Source of the DNA: CAYORM01 sp964406375
GTDB taxonomy: Bacteria > Pseudomonadota > Alphaproteobacteria > DSM-16000 > Inquilinaceae
Reading direction: 5' to 3'
DNA length: 64,000 nucleotides
Assembly (NCBI GenBank): GCA_964406375.1
Contig: CAYORM010000001.1
Coordinates: forward strand, 78,306-142,305
The notes under the pieces are model-generated. The model ran no database searches. It had not been told where the DNA came from and worked only from the letters and a program-made list of their open reading frames with translations. Within the stretch, counting starts at the first letter, position 1; each line of letters begins with the position of its first letter. A program made the position numbers and the translations under genes. Shown piece after piece: positions 51,170 to 59,338 of the stretch.

Positions 51170-52110
51170 GCGGTCCTCCACCGGCCGATGACCTGCGGGA
51201 CCGCGACGGCGCCGACGATGATCAGCCCCTGCGCGATATACTGGGCGACCGGCGGGAAGCCGAGGAAGAACATGACATTGATCATCACCGACAGCAGCAG
51301 GCTGCCGGCCAGCGCACCACGCATCGTGCCGTAGCCGCCAAGGAATCCCACGCCACCCAGCACCGCGGCCGCGATCGAGTTGAGCGTGAAGGGCGTGCCG
51401 ATCACCGGATCGCCGGAGCCGGTCTGTGCTGCGACGAAGAGCCCAGCGAAGGTGGTGAGCGCCCCCGACACTGCATAGGCGACGATGCGGACGCGATGCA
51501 CCGGTACGCCGGATCGGAAGGCGCCTGTCGGATTGTCACCGACGGCGTAGAGGCCCAGACCCAGCGGCGTCGCGAGATAGAGCCGCCAGCCGATGATCAG
51601 CAGCACGAGCAGCAGCGCGGCCACCGGCGTGTCGCCGGCGAGCAGGTCGGAGAACCAGGACGGCACGGCGCCACCCGGCCGCGGCAGGATCAGCAGCGCC
51701 ACCCCGCCGAGGATGAAGGACAGCGCCAGAGTCACGATGATCGCCGGCAGACGCAGCAGCGTCACGATCGCGCCGCTCGCCGCACCGACGCCGAGGCCGA
51801 TGGCCACCACGGCGAGCACTCCGCCCAGAACCCCGAGCGGCCCGTCCATGGTCGTCGCGGCGACCACGGCACCGAGACTGACCGTCGCGCCGGTGGCGAG
51901 GTTGATGCCACCCGTCATCATCATCAGCGCCTGGGCAACCGAGACGAGAGCCAGCGGGAACCAGTTCTGGGTGAACTTCGACAGCCCCTCGACCGTCAGA
52001 ATCCCCGGGAACAGGACGGCATAGAGCGCGAAGAAGAGAAGAAGGATGAAAAAGAGGCCGCGCAGCCCCTCGTTCCGGCGCCACAGGATCGCCGCATAGA
52101 GACGATTCAT
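51166..52110 (-). CDS. Sugar-type ABC transporter permease 1 (RbsC family)
   Basis: A 314-residue permease with about eight to ten hydrophobic segments. Family marks are MMMTGGINLATGATVSLG, LPAIIVTLALSFILGG, GLYAVGDNPTGAFRSGVPV and AVLGGVGFLGGYGTMRGA. It overlaps the ATPase gene and the second permease by 4 bases each. It belongs with the binding protein at 53682. Confidence 0.92.
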   Translation of the reverse strand: MNRLYAAILWRRNEGLRGLFFILLLFFALYAVLFPGILTVEGLSKFTQNWFPLALVSVAQALMMMTGGINLATGATVSLGAVVAATTMDGPLGVLGGVLAVVAIGLGVGAASGAIVTLLRLPAIIVTLALSFILGGVALLILPRPGGAVPSWFSDLLAGDTPVAALLLVLLIIGWRLYLATPLGLGLYAVGDNPTGAFRSGVPVHRVRIVAYAVSGALTTFAGLFVAAQTGSGDPVIGTPFTLNSIAAAVLGGVGFLGGYGTMRGALAGSLLLSVMINVMFFLGFPPVAQYIAQGLIIVGAVAVPQVIGRWRTA

Positions 52111-53639
52111 GCAGCCCGGTCCTCTCCCGCGGATCCCGTCCGGTCGAGACCCATCGCGGCAGCGACAATCGCCTCCTCGGTGATCGCCTCGCCGTCAAGC
52201 GTCGTTGCGACCCGCCCGTCATGGAAGACATAGACACGGTCGCAGAGATGGACGAGTTCGGGCGTATCGGAGGACAGTAGCAGGATCGCCTTGCCCTGCT
52301 TGGCCAGGCTGCGCAGCATCAGATAGATCTCGCGCTTGGTTTCAACATCGACGCCGCGTGTCGGGTCATTGAGCAGCAGGACACCGGGGTCGAGCGGCAT
52401 CCACTTCGCCAGCGCCACCTTCTGTTGATTGCCGCCCGACAGCGCCTGCACCTGCCGGCGGACATCGCCGCGGATAGTGAAGCGCTCGACGAGCCGCGCC
52501 ACGGTCGAGCGCTCGGCCGCACGGTCCCGCAACCCGCGCCGCGCCAGCCGCCGGAAGGACGGCAGCAGCAGGTTGAAGTCGATCGGATGGGGCAGCAACA
52601 GCCCCTCCTTCTTGCGATCGGCGGGGACATAGGCCAGTCCTTCGGCGTTGGCCGCCGTCACGCCACGCAGTGGACGGTCGCGGCCGCCGACGCGGAAGGC
52701 GCGCGCGGTCGCCGGCAGAGCGCCGTAGAGACCGAGGAGGAAATCCTCCTGCCCCTGCCCGACCAGCCCGCCGATGCCGACGATCTCACCCCGGTGCAGA
52801 TCGAGATCGACATCGCTCGCGGCGCCGGCACGAAATCCGCGGACATGCACCGCCGTGGCCACGGCCGCGGCGCCGTCCGGCGCCGGGCTCTCACGCGGCG
52901 GGAAAAGGTCGCCGGGATCCCGACCGACCATCAGCCGCACCAGCCCCGCCGGATCCACGCCCGAGAGGGGCTGATCGGCTGTGCGGACACCATCCTTCAG
53001 AATCGTCGTATAATCACAGAGATCGAGGACTTCATTGAGACGGTGCGAGATATAGAGCACCGCCACCCCCTCGCCCCGCAACCGCCGCACGAGACCGGTG
53101 AGGGTGCGCACCTCATGGGCCGAGAGCGACGAGGTCGGCTCGTCCAGGATGAGCACCCGCGGCCGTCGCGCGAGCGCCTTGGCGATCTCCACCATCTGTC
53201 GGCGGCCGAGGGCGAGCCGCCCCACCGGGAGGTCCAGCGGCTCGTCCAGGCCGACCAGCGCGCAGGCCTCGGCCGCCCGCCGTGCCAGCGCGCCATAATC
53301 GATCAGGCCGCCGCGCTGCGGGAATGCCCCGAGACCGACATTCTCCGCGATGGAAAGATGGGTCGCGAGGCTCAGCTCCTGCTGGACGACGGCGATCCCG
53401 GCACGCTGGGCGGCGGCGGGGGTGAGGCCATGGACCGGGCGGCCGTCGATCTCGATCGTTCCCTCATCGGGGGTCAGCGCCCCCGACAAGAGGTTGATGA
53501 GCGTCGACTTGCCGGCGCCGTTCTCGCCGAGCAGCGCATGGGTCCGCCCGGGCGAGAGCTCGATCGTGACCTCCTTCAGGACGCGGTTGCCGAAAAAGCT
53601 CTTCGACACCCCGCGCGCCGCGAGGATCGGAACGGTCAT
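52107..53639 (-). CDS. Sugar-type ABC transporter ATP-binding protein, two-domain
   Basis: A 510-residue CUT2-class ATPase. Domain 1 has Walker A GENGAGKST, signature-like LALGRRQMVEIAKAL, Walker B LILDEPTSSLSA and YISHRLNE. Domain 2 has a degenerate Walker A GLVGQGQEDFLLGLYG, the signature LSGGNQQKVALAKW and LLNDPTRGVDVETKREIY. The Walker B region of domain 2 reads LNDP rather than LDEP, so domain 2 is probably catalytically weak. It follows the binding-protein gene and overlaps permease 1 by 4 bases. Confidence 0.94.
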   Translation of the reverse strand: MTVPILAARGVSKSFFGNRVLKEVTIELSPGRTHALLGENGAGKSTLINLLSGALTPDEGTIEIDGRPVHGLTPAAAQRAGIAVVQQELSLATHLSIAENVGLGAFPQRGGLIDYGALARRAAEACALVGLDEPLDLPVGRLALGRRQMVEIAKALARRPRVLILDEPTSSLSAHEVRTLTGLVRRLRGEGVAVLYISHRLNEVLDLCDYTTILKDGVRTADQPLSGVDPAGLVRLMVGRDPGDLFPPRESPAPDGAAAVATAVHVRGFRAGAASDVDLDLHRGEIVGIGGLVGQGQEDFLLGLYGALPATARAFRVGGRDRPLRGVTAANAEGLAYVPADRKKEGLLLPHPIDFNLLLPSFRRLARRGLRDRAAERSTVARLVERFTIRGDVRRQVQALSGGNQQKVALAKWMPLDPGVLLLNDPTRGVDVETKREIYLMLRSLAKQGKAILLLSSDTPELVHLCDRVYVFHDGRVATTLDGEAITEEAIVAAAMGLDRTGSAGEDRAA

Positions 53640-53681
53640 CGAACGCGCCCCCGCCTCAAGCGTCCCTCCTTGCGCCTTACG

Positions 53682-54758
53682 TCACTCCGCCCGGGCGGCG
53701 GCGATCAGCTCGTCGAACATCTCGATGCTGTAGGGTGAATAGATGTACCCATCGGCCGGGAACTCTTCGGCGCGAGCGAGATAGTCGTCGATGTTCGAGT
53801 TGTCGATGATCGGCAGCGGCACCTCGATGAAGGCCGGGATGTCCTCGCCCTCCAGCGCCTTGACCGCGACATGCACCGCAAGGCCGCCCAGCCAGTTCGG
53901 CTGCATCGTCGCCCAGGCGGTGAGGTCGTGCTCCTTCCACAGCTCGAGGAACTGGCGATAGTTCTCGCCGGTCATCGGCACGAATTCGCGCCCCTGACGC
54001 TCCATTGCCAGGATCGCGCCGGCGGTCAGGGCGCCGCCGAGCGACAGGATGCCGTCGATCTCCGGATGCGCGAAGAGCAGGCTCGTCACCGCCTCCTGCG
54101 CCGGCGCGGCGTTATAGTCAGTATTGGTTTCGGCGAGAATCTCGACCGACGGATTGGCCTCGAGCACCGGGGTTGCGCCCGAGCGGCGGTCATCGCTGAC
54201 CGAGATACCGGCCGGGCCGTTCAGCACGATGATCTTGCCGCTGCCGCCCATCTGCTCGATCAGCCATTCGGCGGCCTGCGTGCCCCAGGCGTGCGAGTCG
54301 GTGTTGATCTTCGTGGTCAGCTGATCGGTCTCGACGAGGCTGTCGAAATTGATCACCACGATGCCCTTGGCGCAGGCATCCGCGACCACCCGGTCGAGCG
54401 CCGTCGCCGAGCCCGCGATCAGCACGATCGCATCGACATCGGCGTCGATCATCGACTGGATCTGCTGGATCTGCGTGTTGGCGTTGCCCTGGGCATCGGT
54501 GATGACCAGCTCGTCGACCAGCCCCTGCTCCTGGTACTGCGCGATCACATCGGTGATCGTGCCCTCGGTCTGCTTCATCCAGGTCGGGACCGAGTAGATG
54601 TTCGCCCAGCCGATCGTATAGGGCGGCGCGCGCTCGCCGGTCACGCAGTTCGCCGCCGCCTGGGCCGCCGCCGGCAGCACCATCACCCCAGCAAGGACCG
54701 CGGCCGCCGCGAGAGTCCGCCTGCGGCGCGCGCCGTGAGCTGTTCCGTGAGACCTCAT
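53682..54758 (-). CDS. Sugar-type ABC transporter substrate-binding protein
   Basis: A 358-residue periplasmic protein with a signal peptide (basic MRSHGTAHGARRRR then AAAAVLAGVMVLPAAA, cleavage near AQAAA-NC). The mature start has a cysteine and TIGWANIYSVPTWMKQTE. Ligand-fold segments are VDAIVLIAGSATALDRVV, VINFDSLVETD and EIDGILSLGGALTAGAIL. GGAGGAG precedes ATG 54758. It heads the operon binding protein-ATPase-permease-permease, under the LacI-type site at 54935. Confidence 0.92.
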   Translation of the reverse strand: MRSHGTAHGARRRRTLAAAAVLAGVMVLPAAAQAAANCVTGERAPPYTIGWANIYSVPTWMKQTEGTITDVIAQYQEQGLVDELVITDAQGNANTQIQQIQSMIDADVDAIVLIAGSATALDRVVADACAKGIVVINFDSLVETDQLTTKINTDSHAWGTQAAEWLIEQMGGSGKIIVLNGPAGISVSDDRRSGATPVLEANPSVEILAETNTDYNAAPAQEAVTSLLFAHPEIDGILSLGGALTAGAILAMERQGREFVPMTGENYRQFLELWKEHDLTAWATMQPNWLGGLAVHVAVKALEGEDIPAFIEVPLPIIDNSNIDDYLARAEEFPADGYIYSPYSIEMFDELIAAARAE

Positions 54759-54928
54759 GCTCTGCTCCTCCGATGGGCCGTCACTTCGAGGCGCCCCCGG
54801 GCGCCCCCGCTTCCGTCGCACCGGCGCGCCGCCCCACGCGCCGTCTGCCGGGGTGGGGCAAGGAATGCTCATCCCCGCCCGCCCCCGGGACCGAAAGTGT
54901 CGGGAGTGAAGCCTCCTCCCTACGGAGC

Positions 54929-54946
54929 TGTCAAGACAACGTTACC
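54929..54946. promoter_or_regulatory. Candidate LacI-family operator 2 next to a -35-like element
   Basis: GACAACGTTACC (54935-54946) matches operator 1 at 10 of 12 positions, keeping the central AACGTT. On the minus strand it is directly followed by TTGACA (54934-54929), a perfect -35, reading toward the ABC operon; the -10 is not clear. It lies in the gap between the ABC operon and mazG. Confidence 0.55.
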
Positions 54947-55023
54947 ATTACTGCGCCTGTCAGTCGGTGCTGGCCGGTCGGCAGCCATCGGGCTATCCCG
55001 GGGACGGGACAGACGAGGACGTG

Positions 55024-55860
55024 ATGGCGACGGAGAAAGAAGGCGGCGGCGCCGCGATGGAGAGGCTGCTGGCACTGATGGCCCGGCTGCGCCACCCGAC
55101 GGAAGGCTGTCCGTGGGACCGGGCGCAGAGCTTCGCGACGATCGCCCCCTATACGATCGAAGAGGCCTACGAGGTCGCCGATGCTATCGCACGTGGCGAC
55201 CGCGCCGACCTGCAGGAGGAGTTGGGTGACCTCCTCTTCCAGGTCGTTTTCCACGCCCGCATGGCCGAGGAGGAAGGTGCCTTCGACTTCGCTGCGGTTG
55301 CCAATGGCCTGACCGACAAGATGATCCGCCGACACCCGCACGTCTTCAGCGATACCGGGACCGACGGTGAGATCCGTTGGGAGGAGACCAAGGAGGCCGA
55401 GAGGGCCGCCAAGGCCGCGGCGCGAGGCGGGGCTGTCAGCGCCCTCGACGGCGTCGCCATCGGTCTGCCCGCCCTCACCCGCGCCGAGAAGCTGCAGCGC
55501 CGCGCCGCCAGGGTGGGGTTCGACTGGGCGACGCCGGCGGAGGTGCTGGCCAAGATCCGCGAGGAGATCGAGGAGCTGGAGGCGGAACTTGAAACGCCCG
55601 AGCGGGATCCGCATCGGATCGCCGATGAGGTCGGCGACCTCCTGTTCGCCGTAGTCAACCTTGCCCGTAAATTGGAGGTTGATTCAGAAGCAGCCGTAAG
55701 GAATTGCAATGCGAAATTCGAGCGTCGCTTCAAGTCGGTGGAGTCGGCGCTCGCGGCCGAAGGTCGGCGTCCCCAGGACGCCACGCTCGACGAGATGGAA
55801 CGGCTGTGGCAGGCCGCCAAGGCCGCGGAGCGGCTGCAGGCGAAAAAGGATGCGGGTTGA
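55024..55860 (+). CDS. mazG: Nucleoside triphosphate pyrophosphohydrolase MazG
   Basis: A 278-residue two-domain MazG. The first domain begins RLRHPTEGCPWDRAQSFATI, then EEAYEVADAI and the metal motif EELGDLLFQVVFHA. The second has EEIEELEAELE and DEVGDLLFAVVNLAR. Both EExxE...ExxD sets are intact. It hydrolyses NTPs to NMP and pyrophosphate, cleaning abnormal nucleotides. GAGGA precedes ATG 55024. It is convergent with the inositol-phosphatase-like gene. Confidence 0.95.
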   Translation: MATEKEGGGAAMERLLALMARLRHPTEGCPWDRAQSFATIAPYTIEEAYEVADAIARGDRADLQEELGDLLFQVVFHARMAEEEGAFDFAAVANGLTDKMIRRHPHVFSDTGTDGEIRWEETKEAERAAKAAARGGAVSALDGVAIGLPALTRAEKLQRRAARVGFDWATPAEVLAKIREEIEELEAELETPERDPHRIADEVGDLLFAVVNLARKLEVDSEAAVRNCNAKFERRFKSVESALAAEGRRPQDATLDEMERLWQAAKAAERLQAKKDAG

Positions 55861-55884
55861 GGCCGCTCGCCGCCGCTGCCGATA

Positions 55885-56724
55885 TCAGCCCGCCGCTAGG
55901 CCGCCTGCCTCGCCGATGACGGCCCTCGCCTCCGCCCACAGCGCCGGTGATGCGGACGCCATCAGCGGCCCGCGGCGAAGCACGGGGGTGTAACGGGTAC
56001 CGTCCAGCGCCTGGACCATGCCGCCGGTCTCCTGGAGCAGCAGCGCGCCGGCGGCATGATCCCAGGGATAGGTCCCCCGGAAGATCAGCAGACCGCAGCT
56101 TCCCAGCGCGACATCGAGATAATCGAGCCCGGCCGAGGTCGCCGGCCCGCCCCAGCGGCCGAGCCGGTCGCGCAGGCGTCCGAGGGCCTCGGCATAGGCG
56201 GGCGGGCGCTTGGCAAGCGTCATCCTGCCTTCGACACTGGCAAGGCCACCCGCTTCCGGCGCGGCGAGCGGCCTTCCGTCGAGCGTCGCGCCCTCACCGC
56301 GGCGGACATGGGCGGTAAGGTTGCGCACCGGATCATGGATCCAGCCGGCCTCGGTCTCACCATCCCGCACCAGCGCCACGATCGTGCAGAACCGCTCCCG
56401 GCCGGCCACGTAATTCGCCGTGCCATCGATCGGATCGATGACCCAGACGGGGGCGGCGTGGGAGAGCCGGTCGAGAACGCCGGGATCGGCGGCCGTCGCT
56501 TCCTCGCCGACGACGACCGAGCCTGGCAGCAGCGCCTCGAGTACCGCCGTCAGCCGTCGTTCGGCCGCCCGGTCGGCCTCAGTGACGAGATCACCAGGGC
56601 CCTTCGAGAAAATCGCGTCCTCGGACAGCGCGCGGAAGCGCGGCATGATCTCCAGACGACCGGTCTCGGCGATGAGCCCCGCGACCTCCTGCGGATCCGG
56701 CAGCGCCGGCGAGGCGGCGGTCAC
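55885..56724 (-). CDS. Inositol monophosphatase-family protein
   Basis: A 279-residue Mg-dependent phosphatase. The metal sites are GEEATAADP, the full DPIDGT motif in VIDPIDGTANYV, and the C-terminal WDHAAGALLLQETGG. It could act on inositol phosphate, PAP (CysQ-like) or histidinol phosphate; sequence alone does not decide. The GTG start at 56724 overlaps the hflX stop by 4 bases, so it is the last gene of the hfq-hflX operon. Confidence 0.9.
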   Translation of the reverse strand: MTAASPALPDPQEVAGLIAETGRLEIMPRFRALSEDAIFSKGPGDLVTEADRAAERRLTAVLEALLPGSVVVGEEATAADPGVLDRLSHAAPVWVIDPIDGTANYVAGRERFCTIVALVRDGETEAGWIHDPVRNLTAHVRRGEGATLDGRPLAAPEAGGLASVEGRMTLAKRPPAYAEALGRLRDRLGRWGGPATSAGLDYLDVALGSCGLLIFRGTYPWDHAAGALLLQETGGMVQALDGTRYTPVLRRGPLMASASPALWAEARAVIGEAGGLAAG

Positions 56725-58049
56725 GACGGCACGCGTGCGCCGTGGGCCTCGGCGAGCTGTCGGTTAAGCCGGGCGATATCGGCCGACGACAGGCTGACCC
56801 GGACATAGGTGTGCTGGTCGTCACGGCGGCTGTCGAGCACCTCGCCATGGCTGTGCAGCCAGGCGAGGGTGCGGCCGTCGGCGAGTTCGAGTCGCACGGT
56901 GATGGTCTCGCGGCCGCTGCGCAGGCGTCGTCGCACGACCTCGAGCAGGTCCTCGATACCCTCGCCCGTCACCGCAGAGATCGCCGCTGCGGCCCCGCGC
57001 CGCGTGGCGGCGCTGGCGACGGCCTCGCGCTCCGCCGCGTCAAGCCGGTCGATCTTGTTCAGCACCTCGATCACCCGGCCATCCGCGCCGGCATCGATGC
57101 CGAGATCGGCGAGCACGGCGTCGACATCCGCCTTCTGGATCTCGGTATCCGGATGAGAGACGTCGCGCACATGCAGGATGACATCGGCCGAGGAGACCTC
57201 CTCCAGCGTTGCCCGGAAAGCGGCGACCAGATGGGTCGGCAGGTCGGAGATGAAACCGACCGTGTCAGACAGGATCGCTTGGCGCCCCTGCCCCAGCTCG
57301 ATCGCCCGCATCGTCGGGTCGAGCGTGGCGAACAGCATGTCGGCGGCCAGCACGCCGCCGCGGGTCAGCCGGTTGAACAGAGTCGACTTGCCGGCATTGG
57401 TGTAGCCGACCAGCGCGATGACCGGATACGGCACCCGAGCCCGCGCGTCGCGGTGCAGCGTGCGGGTGCGCCGGACGTCCTCGATCTGGCGCTTGAGCTG
57501 GATGATGCGGTCGTCGATCTGGCGGCGGTCCAGCTCGATCTGGCTCTCGCCGGGACCGCCGAGGAAACCGGCGCCGCCACGCTGGCGCTCGAGATGGGTC
57601 CAGGAGCGCACGAGCCGCGAGCGCTGATAGGTCAGATGGGCGAGCTCGACCTGGAGCTGGCCTTCCCGCGTGCGGGCGCGCCGGCCGAAGATCTCGAGGA
57701 TCAACCCGGTCCGGTCAATGACCTTGGTCTTCCAGGCGCGCTCGAGGTTGCGTTGCTGGACCGGGGTCAGCGTCGCGTTGACGATCACGAGCTCGATCGC
57801 TTCGGCCTCCACATAGGCCTTGATCTCCTCGACGACGCCACCGCCGAACAGTGTCGCGGGCCGTGGCTGCGCCGTCCGAATGATCCGCGCGTCCTGGATC
57901 TCGAGATCAATCGCCAGGGCGAGGCCCACCGCCTCCTCGAGCGCTGCCTCGGGCAGTCGCGCGCCGTCGGCACCGGGGCGGCCGACGGCCGGGTGCAGGA
58001 CGAGTGCGCGCCCGGAGGCGCCGGCACCATCGGGGGCGGCGGAGCCCAT
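56721..58049 (-). CDS. hflX: Ribosome-associated GTPase HflX
   Basis: A 442-residue GTPase. The N-terminal HflX domain has FGGGVVEEIKAYVEAEAIE, VIVNATLTPVQQRNLE and IEIFGRRARTREGQLQVEL-like segments, followed by GGPGESQIELDRRQID. G1 is GYTNAGKSTLFN, G3 is DTVGFISDLP and G4 is NKIDRLD. HflX splits stalled or stressed ribosomes. ATG 58049 is 5 bases after the hfq stop; the frame extends upstream only through hfq. The hfq-hflX linkage is conserved across proteobacteria. Confidence 0.96.
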   Translation of the reverse strand: MGSAAPDGAGASGRALVLHPAVGRPGADGARLPEAALEEAVGLALAIDLEIQDARIIRTAQPRPATLFGGGVVEEIKAYVEAEAIELVIVNATLTPVQQRNLERAWKTKVIDRTGLILEIFGRRARTREGQLQVELAHLTYQRSRLVRSWTHLERQRGGAGFLGGPGESQIELDRRQIDDRIIQLKRQIEDVRRTRTLHRDARARVPYPVIALVGYTNAGKSTLFNRLTRGGVLAADMLFATLDPTMRAIELGQGRQAILSDTVGFISDLPTHLVAAFRATLEEVSSADVILHVRDVSHPDTEIQKADVDAVLADLGIDAGADGRVIEVLNKIDRLDAAEREAVASAATRRGAAAAISAVTGEGIEDLLEVVRRRLRSGRETITVRLELADGRTLAWLHSHGEVLDSRRDDQHTYVRVSLSSADIARLNRQLAEAHGARVPS

Positions 58050-58054
58050 GCGTG

Positions 58055-58294
58055 TCAGCCTTCTTCCTTCGGCGGATCGAACAGCTGTACCGGATGCGCC
58101 GGCATCACCGTCGAGATCGCGTGCTTGTAGACCAGCTGTGAATGCGCGTCCCGCCTGAGCAGGACCGAGAAATTGTCGAACCAGGTGATTATGCCTTGCA
58201 ATTTGACGCCGTTGACGAGGAAGACAGTGACCGGGATCTTGTTCTTCCTGACGTTGTTCAGGAACACGTCCTGAACATTCTGAGTTTTTTCCAT
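58055..58294 (-). CDS. hfq: RNA chaperone Hfq
   Basis: A 79-residue Sm-like protein. Sm1 is KIPVTVFLVNGVKLQGIITW with FDNFSVLL, and Sm2 is the YKHAISTVMP motif. NVQDVFLNNVRK at the N-terminus holds the proximal-face residues. The short C-terminal tail is normal for alphaproteobacteria. It forms a hexamer that pairs small RNAs with mRNAs. A long inverted repeat is present in its leader. Confidence 0.98.
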   Translation of the reverse strand: MEKTQNVQDVFLNNVRKNKIPVTVFLVNGVKLQGIITWFDNFSVLLRRDAHSQLVYKHAISTVMPAHPVQLFDPPKEEG

Positions 58295-58322
58295 ATCGGA
58301 AGGCCTTTCCTTCTCTTATTGG

Positions 58323-58360
58323 GGCCGAGGCAGCCACCATGGTCAGCCCCGCCCTCGGCC
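58323..58360 (-). promoter_or_regulatory. Stem-loop in the hfq 5' leader
   Basis: GGCCGAGG (58323-58330) pairs with CCTCGGCC (58353-58360), with a palindromic ACCATGGT inside the loop. It ends 29 bases upstream of the hfq ATG. Possible roles are translational control or separation from dat; E. coli Hfq is known to bind its own leader. Confidence 0.5.
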
Positions 58361-58436
58361 GATCACTCACCGCACCATATGGTAGCCGAAAACGCCGAGA
58401 AAAGCCGCTACCCGCCCGAAAGCTGCCCTGCGCCGT

Positions 58437-59297
58437 TCAGGATGAAGCGCCCGCACCCGCGGCGTGGTCGAGATAGGCGCGGCGCAGAGTCCGGGACAGC
58501 GGTCCGGGCCGCCCGTCCCCGAGCATCGTGCCGTCGATCGAGACCACCGGCATGACGAAGGTCGTGGCGCTCGACAGGAACGCCTCGGCGGCGGATTTCG
58601 CCTCGTCGACGGTGAAGGGCCGTTCCTCGAAGACGTAGCCATCACGTGCGGCGAGGGAAAGGATCGACAGCCGGGTGACGCCGTTGAGGATGTCGCGATT
58701 GGCATGGCGGGTCACCAGGCGGCGATCCGGCGTGACGATCCAGGCGTTGGAGGAGCAGCCCTCGGTCACCAGCCCGTCATCATCGACCTGCCACGCCTCG
58801 AAGGCACCGGCATCGGCCGCTGCCTGCTTGCCCAGCACCTGCGCTGTCATGCCGACGGTCTTGATGTCCCGCCGCTTCCAGCGGATGTCGGGGATGGTGA
58901 TCACCGGAACACCGGTCTCCGCGGCGGGCGGTTCGAGATCGGCCCGGCGGGTGGTGACGACGAGAGTCGGCTGGGCGTGCTTGGGGAATTTGAAGTCACG
59001 CGGTGCCGAGCCGCGGGTGATCTGGAAATATACCATCCCGTCGCGCACGCCGTTGCGACGTACCAGGCGGCGCAGGATCTGCTTCAGGACGGCCGGCGAC
59101 ACCGGCCAGTCGATGCGCAGCTCGCCCAGCGAACGGGCGAGCCGCGCCAGATGGCCCTCCTCGTCGACCAGCCGGCCGCCACGCACGGCGACCACCTCGT
59201 ACACCCCGTCCGCGAACTGGAAGCCGCGATCCTCGATATGGATGGCGGCCTCCCCATGCGGCACATAGCGCCCGTTGACATAGGCCTCTCGCGGCAT
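58437..59297 (-). CDS. dat: D-amino-acid transaminase (class IV aminotransferase)
   Basis: A 286-residue PLP enzyme. AAIHIEDRGFQFADGVYEVV is the class IV start, the catalytic lysine is in RDIKTVGMTAQVLGK, and the cofactor glutamate is in LVTEGCSSNAWIV. ILNGVTR and LSSATTFVMPVV are also conserved. It most likely transfers amino groups among D-amino acids to supply D-Glu or D-Ala for peptidoglycan. Start at ATG 59297 (MPREAYVNG). It sits between ntrX and hfq, a linkage common in Rhodospirillales-type genomes. Confidence 0.92.
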   Translation of the reverse strand: MPREAYVNGRYVPHGEAAIHIEDRGFQFADGVYEVVAVRGGRLVDEEGHLARLARSLGELRIDWPVSPAVLKQILRRLVRRNGVRDGMVYFQITRGSAPRDFKFPKHAQPTLVVTTRRADLEPPAAETGVPVITIPDIRWKRRDIKTVGMTAQVLGKQAAADAGAFEAWQVDDDGLVTEGCSSNAWIVTPDRRLVTRHANRDILNGVTRLSILSLAARDGYVFEERPFTVDEAKSAAEAFLSSATTFVMPVVSIDGTMLGDGRPGPLSRTLRRAYLDHAAGAGASS

Positions 59298-59338
59298 CGC
59301 GTACCCCCGGTTGCCCTCGTCGACCACTCCGGCCCGAT

